A stretch of DNA of 8,259 bases from NCBI GenBank assembly GCA_021774355.1, contig JAJFJE010000139.1, positions 1-8,259 of the forward strand, read 5' to 3'. Source of the stretch: Alphaproteobacteria bacterium. Its GTDB lineage: Bacteria > Pseudomonadota > Alphaproteobacteria > Zavarziniales > Zavarziniaceae. Below the pieces are notes generated by a model. It saw nothing but the letters and a program-made list of their open reading frames with translations, made no database searches and was not told the origin of the DNA. This document shows, in pieces, positions 1-5,693 of this stretch. How positions within the stretch are numbered: position 1 is the stretch's first letter; the number at the start of each line of letters is the position of its first letter. Made by a program: the position numbers and the translations under genes.

Positions 1-300
1 GGCCGGCACCACCGCCTCGGCCGAGTAGAGATAACGGTCCTTCAGCGAAATCCCCACCAGTTCGCCCGGATAGATGAATCCGGTGATGACCCGGCGGCCG
101 TCGCTCAGGATCTTGAAGATGCGCAGCACGCCCTCGACCACCGCAAAGACATGGGTCGCCGGATCGCCTTCCCAGAACAGGGCCGCGCCGCTGTCCACGG
201 TTTCCAGCGGCAGACGCCCGAACAGCCCTTCCAGGCTCGGAGCTTGGGCCGGCGGCGCGTCGCGCAGATCGGCCTGGCGCGTGGCGGATTCGAGATACAT
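1..300 (-). CDS. Crp/Fnr-family transcriptional regulator, N-terminal part (cut by left edge)
   Basis: The minus-strand frame opens at the ATG complementary to 298-300 and stays open for 100 codons to the window edge. The protein begins MYLESATRQADL; residues about 35-100 form the cyclic-nucleotide-binding-type beta-roll typical of Crp/Fnr regulators, with the stretches EGDPATHVFAVVEGVLRIFK, SDGRRVITGFIYPGE and LVGISL. The C-terminal helix-turn-helix lies outside the window. No cysteine cluster is visible in the first 100 residues, so an oxygen-sensing FNR iron-sulfur type is not supported; a FixK/Dnr-like or other Crp branch is more likely. A G-rich stretch (AGGGGG) lies about 8-13 bases before the ATG and a BamHI-like palindrome GGGGATCCCC abuts the start codon. 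The gene is divergent from the response regulator at 438, and a matching operator at 335-348 suggests autoregulation. The family assignment is firm; the ligand and targets are not known. Confidence 0.88.
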   Translation of the reverse strand, partial: MYLESATRQADLRDAPPAQAPSLEGLFGRLPLETVDSGAALFWEGDPATHVFAVVEGVLRIFKILSDGRRVITGFIYPGELVGISLKDRYLYSAEAVVPA

Positions 301-334
301 GGGGATCCCCCTGGAACAGAATTGACAGGGGGAG

Positions 335-348
335 TTGAGCCATCTCAA
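335..348. promoter_or_regulatory. FNR/FixK-type palindromic binding site
   Basis: TTGAGCCATCTCAA is a perfect 5+4+5 inverted repeat and matches the half-site pattern TTGA-N6-TCAA recognised by Crp/Fnr proteins of the FNR/FixK type. It sits in the gap between a Crp/Fnr gene and the divergent response regulator. On the minus strand its right half (TTGAGA) can act as a -35, with TCAATT (320-325) 17 bases on as a weak -10, which would make it a repressor site for the Crp/Fnr gene. On the plus strand a weak -10-like TTAATT at 372-377 would place the site centre near -42, the usual class II activator position for the response regulator. The site match is direct; the promoter elements and the sign of regulation are inference. 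Confidence 0.6.
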
Positions 349-437
349 GTGACGCCGGAACGATGCCGGTGTTAATTTTGGTCCAGAATTGTAACAGTTT
401 GTACCAGCGCCCCGGGCGGGCGCGTTGATCCGGACCC

Positions 438-1163
438 ATGGTTGACGACATCAGGCAAAACGAACATATCCTGCTGGTCGACGACGACCCCCGGATCCGG
501 CAATTGCTCGTCCGCTATTTCGAGGACGAGGGCTACCGGATCACGGCGGTCGCGGATGGCGGGGCCATGCGCCGGTGCCTGGGCGCCGGACCGGTCGACA
601 TCGTCCTGCTCGATCTGGTGCTGCCGGGCGGCGAGGACGGCCTGACCCTGGCACGGGAAATCCGCGCCCACTCGGACCTGCCGATCATCATGCTGACCGG
701 ACGGGACGATGTCGTCGACCGGGTCGTCGGGCTCGAACTGGGGGCCGACGACTACATCGCGAAGCCGTTCCACCTCCGCGAGGTGCTGGCCCGTCTGCGA
801 ACCGTGCTGCGACGGCGCCCGGCGGCGCCGCGGCCGGCGGCCGCAGCGAACGACGTGCTGCGCTTCGACGGCTGGACGCTGGATCTCGGGCGGCGCCAGT
901 TGCTGCGGGCAGACGGCACCGAAGTCCCCTTGACCACCGGCGAATTCGAAATACTGAGCGTCCTGGCGCGGCATCCCGGCCGGGTGTTTTCCCGGGACAG
1001 CCTGATGGACATGACCCGTGGCCGCAGCCTCGAGGCGTTCGACCGCACCATCGATGCGCAGATCGCCAGGCTGCGCAAAAAGATCGAACACGACCCCGGA
1101 CGGCCCGCCCTGGTCAAGGCGGTGCGTGGCGTCGGCTATGTGCTGAGCTGCAAGAGCGAGTAA
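438..1163 (+). CDS. OmpR/PhoB-family two-component response regulator (orphan)
   Basis: A 241-residue protein, the normal length for the OmpR/PhoB family. The receiver domain (about 9-125) has the acidic pocket DDD at 15-17, the phospho-acceptor Asp59 in LLDLVLP, the conserved Thr87 in MLTG and Lys109 in AKPF. The winged-helix effector (about 138-238) shows LTTGEFEIL and the recognition-helix/wing region FDRTIDAQIARLRKKIE...VRGVGYVL, with the usual RGVGY end. A Pro/Ala/Arg linker (127-138) separates them. It should be a cytoplasmic DNA-binding regulator phosphorylated by a sensor kinase. No kinase gene lies next to it in this window, so its signal is unknown. The ATG at 438 has no clear SD but is the only start close enough to the first receiver strand. 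Expression may depend on the Crp/Fnr site about 90-100 bases upstream. Confidence 0.95.
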   Translation: MVDDIRQNEHILLVDDDPRIRQLLVRYFEDEGYRITAVADGGAMRRCLGAGPVDIVLLDLVLPGGEDGLTLAREIRAHSDLPIIMLTGRDDVVDRVVGLELGADDYIAKPFHLREVLARLRTVLRRRPAAPRPAAAANDVLRFDGWTLDLGRRQLLRADGTEVPLTTGEFEILSVLARHPGRVFSRDSLMDMTRGRSLEAFDRTIDAQIARLRKKIEHDPGRPALVKAVRGVGYVLSCKSE

Positions 1164-1181
1164 GGCCGCCGGGCGGCGGCC
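1164..1181. terminator. GC-rich hairpin between convergent genes
   Basis: GGCCGCC and GGCGGCC form a perfect 7-bp stem with a GGGC loop directly after the response regulator stop codon, inside the 41-bp gap before the convergent GNAT-like gene ends. No T-run follows on either strand, so it is not a classical intrinsic terminator; it may slow or stop transcription from both sides or protect 3' ends. The stem is seen directly; the terminator role is inferred. Confidence 0.35.
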
Positions 1182-1204
1182 CGCCACGGCCCCTCCCTGC
1201 GCCG

Positions 1205-1669
1205 CTATATCGGCAGGCGGAACGACGGCTCGACCGCCAGCACCCCGTCGGTGCCGCGCGGCTCGAAGCCACCCAGTATCCGGCTCCAATGATCCTGGCC
1301 CCAGTTCCAGATCCGCACGCCGCGGCAGTTCCGGGTGGCGGCAACCCGGCGCAGTTCGGCCAACACCTCGGCCGCCACGCCGACATCGTCGCTGGCACTG
1401 GCAACCACGAAGGTCGAGACATCCAGCACCCGATGGTGAACCGGATCGGCCACCGCGGCGCAGATTGCCAGGCCCTGGAGATGGCCGGCGGGATTGGCGG
1501 CAACGATCACCTCTTCCGGATCGGCGGTGCCGTCCCCCCGGGTCCCGACGCCGCGGCAATAGGCCCGCCAGCTGTCCAGTTCGAGCTTCGGCATGACCGA
1601 ATGCGCCAGCACATAGGCGAGATCCACCTGGTCCTCGGTGAGGCGTTTGACCTGATAGGGTGATGACAT
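1205..1669 (-). CDS. Small GNAT-like (N-acetyltransferase fold) protein
   Basis: A 154-residue protein starting MSSPYQVKRLTEDQVDL. The chosen ATG (1667-1669) has a strong SD, GGAGGAGA, ending about 6 bases before it; an upstream in-frame ATG at 1741 would add 24 basic residues without an SD and run into the repeat region. The predicted order of elements resembles the GNAT fold: a first strand and two helices (residues 3-45), strands around EEVIVAA and HLQGLAICA, a central strand LDVSTFVV, a helix VAAEVLAELRRVA, then a strand GVRIWNW followed by a helix HWSRILGGF. The acetyl-CoA pyrophosphate loop (Q/RxxGxG/A) is degenerate here, ASDDVGVA. Activity and substrate cannot be told. It ends 41 bp from the convergent response regulator and has no co-directional neighbour in view. 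That it is a real gene is well supported; the family is a moderate call. Confidence 0.7.
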   Translation of the reverse strand: MSSPYQVKRLTEDQVDLAYVLAHSVMPKLELDSWRAYCRGVGTRGDGTADPEEVIVAANPAGHLQGLAICAAVADPVHHRVLDVSTFVVASASDDVGVAAEVLAELRRVAATRNCRGVRIWNWGQDHWSRILGGFEPRGTDGVLAVEPSFRLPI

Positions 1670-1743
1670 CGCCGCTCTCCTCCGGGCGACTCTAGCGTCG
1701 CGGCCGCTGCCGCTCATGATCTGGCGCAAAGCACGTTGCATTT

Positions 1744-1803
1744 TGCCGCCCCTGGCGGCCAGTCATGCGATGCCGCCCCTGGCGGCCAGTCATGCGATGC
1801 CGC
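1744..1803. repeat. 27-bp tandem direct repeat (two full copies plus 6 bp)
   Basis: The unit TGCCGCCCCTGGCGGCCAGT followed by CATGCGA occurs perfectly at 1744-1770 and 1771-1797, and its first six bases recur at 1798-1803. Each copy contains an inverted repeat, GCCGCC-CCT-GGCGGC (first copy 1745-1759), so the block would form two small identical hairpins. It lies between the GNAT-like gene start and the thiC promoter. It may be a duplicated regulator site or a replication-slippage duplication; the sequence does not decide. Confidence 0.9.
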
Positions 1804-1817
1804 GGCTGCCGGCAGCC
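1804..1817. repeat. Perfect 14-bp palindrome beside the thiC promoter
   Basis: GGCTGCCGGCAGCC is its own reverse complement with no spacer. It ends one base before the TTGACA element at 1819, a position suited to an operator or an upstream activator site. No known regulator consensus is recognised. Chance GC-rich palindromes occur in such genomes, so the function is speculative. Confidence 0.5.
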
Positions 1818-1818
1818 A

Positions 1819-1847
1819 TTGACAGGCCCGGCCCAAGGCGGCACGGT
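1819..1847 (+). promoter_or_regulatory. Candidate sigma70 promoter of the riboswitch-thiC transcript
   Basis: A perfect -35 hexamer TTGACA occupies 1819-1824. A spacing of 17 puts the -10 at 1842-1847 (CACGGT), a poor match. The implied transcription start near 1852-1855 coincides with the first base of the riboswitch P1 stem, and that coincidence is the best support. The -35 and position are persuasive; the -10 is not. Confidence 0.4.
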
Positions 1848-1851
1848 CTGA

Positions 1852-1968
1852 CCATTCCAGGGGAGCCCTGCTAGGGGGCTGAGACACCACCCGCCGGGCC
1901 GATGTCATCGGCTACGTGGAAACCCTCCGAACCTGATCCGGGTCATGCCGGCGTAGGAAGCGAATTGG
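1852..1968 (+). ncRNA. TPP riboswitch (THI element)
   Basis: A thiamine-pyrophosphate aptamer in the 5' leader of thiC. Conserved cores are present: GGGG then CTGAGA (1879-1884), and GAACCTGATCCGG (1929-1941) followed by GTCATGCCGGCGTAGGAA. Helices that can be drawn by hand: P1, CCATTC (1852-1857) with GAATTGG (1962-1968, one bulged T); P2, AGCCC (1864-1868) with GGGCT (1876-1880); P3, CCAC (1887-1890) with GTGG (1916-1919), carrying an extra hairpin GCCGA-TGTCA-TCGGC at 1898-1912; P4, CCT (1932-1934) with AGG (1955-1957); P5, CCGG (1938-1941) with CCGG (1948-1951). TPP binding should lower thiC expression. An open frame running through the aptamer in phase with thiC is not part of the protein. 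Confidence 0.95.
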
Positions 1969-1982
1969 TGCGACGACAGCAC

Positions 1983-2026
1983 CCTCTTGCCGCCTGGCGT
2001 CGGCCCCGGATCTCCCGCAAGGAGGT
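1983..2026 (+). promoter_or_regulatory. thiC: thiC ribosome binding site and putative SD-sequestering helix
   Basis: AAGGAGGT (2019-2026) is a near-ideal SD four bases before the ATG at 2031. CCTCTTGC (1983-1990) can pair with GCAAGGAGG (2017-2025), giving eight base pairs with one bulged G and hiding the SD. A separate hairpin GGTGC (1967-1971)/GCACC (1979-1983) uses the last bases of P1 and the first base of the anti-SD strand, so P1 closure and this hairpin compete. There is no T-run, so control at translation initiation is more likely than transcription termination. The pairings are seen; the switch mechanism is inferred. Confidence 0.5.
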
Positions 2027-2030
2027 CGCC

Positions 2031-3713
2031 ATGCCTGACGCCGTCACCGCCCAAACCGCCGCCCTGTCGATCGGCCCCCTGCCCGCTTCGCGCAAGATCC
2101 ATGTCGCCGGCACGCTCTATCCGGACCTGCGCGTGGCCCTGCGGGAAATCGCCGTGAGCGATCCCGCGGAGCCCGTGCTGCGGGTTTACGATGCCTCCGG
2201 CCCCTATACCGATCCCCAGGCCGCCATCGACCTGCGCGCCGGCCTGGCGCCTTTGCGCGCCGCCTGGTGCCGCCCGGACGGCGCGCCGACCCAGCTCGCC
2301 GCCGCCCGCCGGGGCCTGATCACCCCGGAAATGGAATATGTCGCGATCCGCGAGAATCTGGGCCGCCAGGCCGCCCTCGGCCACAGCGACGGCGAGGCCT
2401 TCGGGGCGGCGATCCCCGAACGCATCACCGCTGAATTCGTCCGCGACGAAATTGCCCGCGGCCGCGCCATTATTCCGGCCAACATCAACCACCCGGAAGC
2501 CGAGCCGATGATCATCGGCCGGAACTTTCTGGTGAAGATCAACGCCAATATCGGCAACTCGGCCGTCGCCTCGTCGATCGAGGATGAAGTCGAAAAAATG
2601 ATCTGGGCGACCCGCTGGGGCGCCGACACCGTGATGGACCTGTCGACCGGGGCCAATATTCACGAGACCCGGGAGTGGATCATCCGTAATTCGCCGGTCC
2701 CGATCGGCACCGTGCCGATCTACCAGGCCCTGGAGAAGGTCGGCGGCCGGGCCGAGGCGCTGACCTGGGAGATCTTCCGCGACACGGTGATCGAGCAGGC
2801 CGAACAGGGGGTCGACTACATGACCATCCATGCCGGGGTCAGGCTCGCCCACATCCCCCTGACCGCCGGCCGGGTCACCGGCATCGTCTCGCGCGGCGGC
2901 TCGATTCTTGCCAAATGGTGCCTTGCCCACCACCGCGAGAACTTCCTCTACGACAATTTCGCCGAGCTTTGCGCCATCCTGCGCCGCTACGACGTCAGCT
3001 TCTCCCTGGGCGACGGGCTGCGCCCGGGCTCGATCGCCGACGCCAATGATGCCGCCCAGTTTGCCGAGCTCGAGACGCTCGGCGAATTGACCCGCGACGC
3101 CTGGGCCCATGACGTCCAGACCATGATCGAAGGCCCGGGCCATGTCCCGATGCACAAGATCAAGGTCAATATGGACAAGCAGCTGGCCGTCTGCGGCGAG
3201 GCCCCGTTCTACACGCTGGGGCCGCTGACCACCGACATTGCGCCGGGATATGACCACATCACCAGCGGCATCGGCGCCGCCATGATCGGCTGGTACGGCA
3301 CCGCCATGCTCTGTTACGTGACGCCCAAGGAACATCTTGGCCTGCCCGACCGGGACGACGTCAAGACCGGGGTCATCACCTACAAGATCGCCGCCCATGC
3401 TGCCGACCTGGCCAAGGGCCATCCGGCCGCCCGGCTGCGCGACGATGCGGTCAGCCGGGCCCGTTTCGCGTTCCGCTGGCGGGACCAGTTCAACCTGTCC
3501 CTGGACCCGGAAACGGCGGCCGCCTTCCATGACGAGACCCTGCCCGCCGACGGCGCCAAGACCGCCCATTTCTGCTCGATGTGCGGGCCGAAATTCTGCT
3601 CGATGAAAATCACCCAGGAGCTGAAGGCCTATGCCGACCAGGGCATGGCGGACAAGGCCCGGGCCTTCCGCGCCCAGGGCGGCGAACTCTATGCCAAGGC
3701 GGTCAGTGGCTGA
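2031..3713 (+). CDS. thiC: Phosphomethylpyrimidine synthase ThiC
   Basis: A 560-residue radical-SAM enzyme that rearranges aminoimidazole ribotide (AIR) to HMP phosphate, the pyrimidine half of thiamine, in the cytoplasm. Visible signatures: the N-terminal SRKIHVAGTLYPDLRV block, EYVAIREN, the barrel segments INANIGNS, WGADTVMDLSTG, NSPVPIGTVPIYQAL, DYMTIHAGV, SRGGSILAKWC, SFSLGDGLRPGS, MIEGPGHVPMH and FYTLGPLTTDIAPGYDHI, and the C-terminal CX2CX4C cluster motif Cys515, Cys518, Cys523 that binds the 4Fe-4S cluster. The length is somewhat short of the roughly 610-630 residues of many homologues; the difference is in the N-terminal region and the catalytic core is complete. The start at 2031 has an excellent SD; the same frame extends upstream through the riboswitch, which rules out earlier starts. 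It stands alone here: no other thiamine gene is nearby. Its 3' end overlaps the convergent MAPEG gene by 11 bp. Confidence 0.98.
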   Translation: MPDAVTAQTAALSIGPLPASRKIHVAGTLYPDLRVALREIAVSDPAEPVLRVYDASGPYTDPQAAIDLRAGLAPLRAAWCRPDGAPTQLAAARRGLITPEMEYVAIRENLGRQAALGHSDGEAFGAAIPERITAEFVRDEIARGRAIIPANINHPEAEPMIIGRNFLVKINANIGNSAVASSIEDEVEKMIWATRWGADTVMDLSTGANIHETREWIIRNSPVPIGTVPIYQALEKVGGRAEALTWEIFRDTVIEQAEQGVDYMTIHAGVRLAHIPLTAGRVTGIVSRGGSILAKWCLAHHRENFLYDNFAELCAILRRYDVSFSLGDGLRPGSIADANDAAQFAELETLGELTRDAWAHDVQTMIEGPGHVPMHKIKVNMDKQLAVCGEAPFYTLGPLTTDIAPGYDHITSGIGAAMIGWYGTAMLCYVTPKEHLGLPDRDDVKTGVITYKIAAHAADLAKGHPAARLRDDAVSRARFAFRWRDQFNLSLDPETAAAFHDETLPADGAKTAHFCSMCGPKFCSMKITQELKAYADQGMADKARAFRAQGGELYAKAVSG

Positions 3714-4119
3714 TGGCGGCGTACAGCCCATAGCCCGCCGACACCAGGATCGCCGCCCAGGTCAGCAGAATTCCGACTGCCCTGGGCGGGTTCGGTCCAG
3801 TGGTGGCCGACAGGCCGACCGCGTGCAGCACCCGGCCGGCAAACAGGACGGCGCCCAGGCCATGGACCAGCATGGCCGGCGCCCCGACCATTTCCACCAG
3901 GGCGAGCAGGATCAGGGCCAGCGGGACATATTCGGTATTATTGCCATGGGCCCGGATGGCCCGCTGCAGCGGCTCGCAACCGCCATCGCCGAAGGCGACG
4001 TTGTTGCGCATGCGCACCACCCCGACCCGCCAGGCCAGGACGATCGTCAATATCGCATTGAGGCTGGCATAGAACAGGGTCGCTAGCGGCAGCGCCGCCC
4101 CGCTGATGATCTCCGGCAT
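3703..4119 (-). CDS. MAPEG-family integral membrane protein
   Basis: A 138-residue protein starting MPEIISGAALPLATLFYASL, the usual size for the MAPEG family (membrane-associated proteins in eicosanoid and glutathione metabolism). It has about four hydrophobic helices (roughly residues 5-30, 64-82, 83-103 and 113-135). The family signature lies after the first helix: RAIRAHGNNTEYVP (53-66), with the Arg, Asn and Glu that in characterised members contribute to the glutathione site and helix packing. Bacterial members are mostly uncharacterised; glutathione transferase or peroxidase activity is possible but not shown. A good SD (GAGGAGAG) precedes the ATG at 4117-4119. The stop lies inside the thiC 3' end on the other strand, an 11-bp tail-to-tail overlap. 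Confidence 0.92.
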   Translation of the reverse strand: MPEIISGAALPLATLFYASLNAILTIVLAWRVGVVRMRNNVAFGDGGCEPLQRAIRAHGNNTEYVPLALILLALVEMVGAPAMLVHGLGAVLFAGRVLHAVGLSATTGPNPPRAVGILLTWAAILVSAGYGLYAAISH

Positions 4120-4314
4120 GGCTCTCTCCTCGAACGCGATGGGGACAAGCCGCGCAGTCGACCCCCCGGCGGCGGCAAAAGCAAGGCTCGCGAAAACAGC
4201 CCGCGCAACCCCGTCCGGTTCCCGCCACGGCCGGCTTGCCGACGCGCGACAAATCCGCCCGGCCCCGGCCCGCGTATAGCTGCCATATCCGCTGCCGTCA
4301 GAGAGTGCTCGAAC
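4120..4314. other. Divergent intergenic region upstream of the lipid-modification operon
   Basis: This gap separates the MAPEG gene (-) from the operon (+). No RNA gene or strong repeat is seen. A weak plus-strand promoter candidate is AAATCC (4251-4256), 18 bases, TATAGC (4275-4280). The -35 partly resembles the TGATCC class used by the alphaproteobacterial singlet-oxygen ECF sigma factor, but the match is too loose to rely on. On the minus strand TTGCTT with TCGACT 17 bases on is an equally weak candidate for the MAPEG gene. Confidence 0.2.
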
Positions 4315-4401
4315 ATGATGACCCCCGCCCCCGCCCCGGCCCGGCCGCGCGACGATTTGTGCCGCGACGCCGATCCGGCGAACAAGACAGCCGCGGCATG
4401 A
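4315..4401 (+). CDS. Possible 28-codon leader ORF coupled to the FAD oxidoreductase
   Basis: The frame ATG ATG ACC CCC at 4315 runs 28 codons and stops at TGA 4399-4401, so its end overlaps the ATG of the next gene in an ATGA junction, the same style as the operon's other junctions. The peptide, MMTPAPAPARPRDDLCRDAD then PANKTAAA, matches no family I know. Third positions are almost all G or C, as in the real genes nearby, but a GC-rich stretch could do this by chance. Its own SD is poor (AGAGAG about 10 bases upstream). The following gene has no SD of its own, which would fit translational coupling from this ORF. Confidence 0.35.
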   Translation: MMTPAPAPARPRDDLCRDADPANKTAAA

Positions 4402-5693
4402 CCCGGCGGCCCCGCATCGCGGTCATCGGCACGGGCATTACCGGCCTGGGTGCCGCCTATGCCCTGCGCCATCGGGCGGACCTGACCCTGTACGAGAAGG
4501 CGCCGCGCCTGGGCGGGCATTCCCAGACCGTCGCGGTCGACTATGACGGCACGGCGATCCCGGTCGATACCGGCTTCATTGTCTATAACGAGATCAATTA
4601 TCCCCGCTTGACCGCCCTGTTTGCCGAACTCGGCATCGCCACCGCGCCGTCCCGCATGAGCTTTGCGGTCAGCGCCCGGGGCGGCGCCGTGGAATGGGGC
4701 GGCGACAGCCTGGCCACCGTGTTCGCGCAGAGGCGCAACCTGTTGAGCCCGCCGTTCCTGGGCATGCTTGCCGACATCCTGCGGTTCAACCGGGCGGCGG
4801 TGCGCGACCTCGACGCCGGGCGCCTGGCCGGGCGCAGCCTGGGCGGCTATGCCGCCGGCTACGGCACGGCCTTCCGCCGCGACTATCTGCTGCCCATGGG
4901 GGCGGCGATCTGGTCCACGCCGGTCGCCGACATGATGGCTTTCCCGGCCGAGAGCTTTGTCCGCTTCTTCCGCAACCACGCCCTGCTGAAAGGCCTGGAG
5001 GACCGCCACCAATGGCGCACCGTCAGGGGCGGCAGCAGCACCTATGTCACCCGGCTGGCGGGCTATTTCACCGGTCGGATCCGCAGCGGCCGCGCCGTCG
5101 CGGCCCTGGTGGCCGAGGCCGACGGCGTCACCGTGGTCGAGGCCGGCGGCCACCGGGCGCGGTTCGACCAGGTGATCGTGGCCACCCATGCGGACGAGGC
5201 GCTGGCCATGATCGCCGCCCCCAGCCCGGCGGAACGCGCGGTGCTTGGCGCCTTTCGCTATGCGGAAAACCACGCCGTGCTGCACCGGGACAGCCGGCTG
5301 ATGCCCCGCCGGCGAGGGGTCTGGTCGTCATGGAACTATCTGAGTGCGGCCGGGAGCGAGGGCTCGGCAGTCACCCTGACCTATTGGATGAACCGGCTGC
5401 AGAACATCGACCCGGCCAAGCCCCTGTTCGTGTCGTTGAACCCCCATGTCCCGCCCGATCCGGCCAAGACCTTTTTCGCCTGCAGCTACCACCATCCCAT
5501 GTTCGACCGTCCGGCGCTGGAGGCCCAGGGCCGCCTCGCCGGCCTGCAGGGCCGGCGCGGCCTGTGGTTCGGCGGGGCCTATTGCGGCAACGGCTTTCAC
5601 GAGGACGGCCTGGCCGCCGGACAGGCCATCGCCCGGGCCATCCTTGCCGGGCTCGACCGGGCCGTGCCGGCGACCGTGGCGGCAGCGGAATGA
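4398..5693 (+). CDS. FAD-dependent amine-oxidase-like oxidoreductase
   Basis: A 431-residue NAD(P)/FAD-binding protein of the flavin amine oxidase/phytoene-desaturase-like superfamily. The N-terminus carries the dinucleotide-binding fold: IAVIGTGITGLGAAYALR (7-24), Glu33 to bind the adenosine ribose, and the following RLGGHSQTV. The C-terminus has the second FAD motif LWFGGAYCGNGFHEDGL and a closing helix. Length and order agree with the cytoplasmic proteins usually found next to DUF1365 and Cfa-like genes. The substrate is not established; a role in oxidising or desaturating membrane acyl chains is an inference from context. The ATG at 4398 begins just before the Rossmann strand; the frame remains open upstream to 4236 but that extension is Arg/Pro-rich and low in structure, so it is not included. 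No SD is visible. It overlaps the DUF1365 gene by 4 bp (ATGA). Confidence 0.9.
   Translation: MTRRPRIAVIGTGITGLGAAYALRHRADLTLYEKAPRLGGHSQTVAVDYDGTAIPVDTGFIVYNEINYPRLTALFAELGIATAPSRMSFAVSARGGAVEWGGDSLATVFAQRRNLLSPPFLGMLADILRFNRAAVRDLDAGRLAGRSLGGYAAGYGTAFRRDYLLPMGAAIWSTPVADMMAFPAESFVRFFRNHALLKGLEDRHQWRTVRGGSSTYVTRLAGYFTGRIRSGRAVAALVAEADGVTVVEAGGHRARFDQVIVATHADEALAMIAAPSPAERAVLGAFRYAENHAVLHRDSRLMPRRRGVWSSWNYLSAAGSEGSAVTLTYWMNRLQNIDPAKPLFVSLNPHVPPDPAKTFFACSYHHPMFDRPALEAQGRLAGLQGRRGLWFGGAYCGNGFHEDGLAAGQAIARAILAGLDRAVPATVAAAE

Noticed and set aside
372..1559. Long minus-strand open frame (395 codons) opposite the response regulator
   Set aside because: It is Arg/Gly/Pro-rich, matches no family, spans two real genes and is a typical shadow frame in high-GC DNA.
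1670..1741. 24-residue extension of the GNAT-like protein to ATG 1741
   Set aside because: No SD there, a basic low-structure sequence, and a strong SD directly before the inner ATG at 1669.
1744..1803. CRISPR array
   Set aside because: Only two adjacent copies with no spacer between them; this is a simple tandem duplication.
1902..2030. N-terminal extension of thiC from ATG 1902
   Set aside because: It would translate the TPP aptamer; the ATG at 2031 has a strong SD and gives the expected N-terminus.
1905..3731. 608-codon minus-strand frame opposite thiC
   Set aside because: Complete antisense shadow of an unmistakable thiC; composition is Gly/Asp/Val-rich with no domain.
4236..4397. 54-residue N-terminal extension of the FAD oxidoreductase
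   Set aside because: The extension is Arg/Pro-rich and lacks structure, while the Rossmann strand begins right after the ATG at 4398 as usual.
4694..5689. Long in-frame upstream extension of DUF1365 through the oxidoreductase gene
   Set aside because: Low-complexity shadow translation; the family N-terminus begins at the ATG overlapping the oxidoreductase stop.
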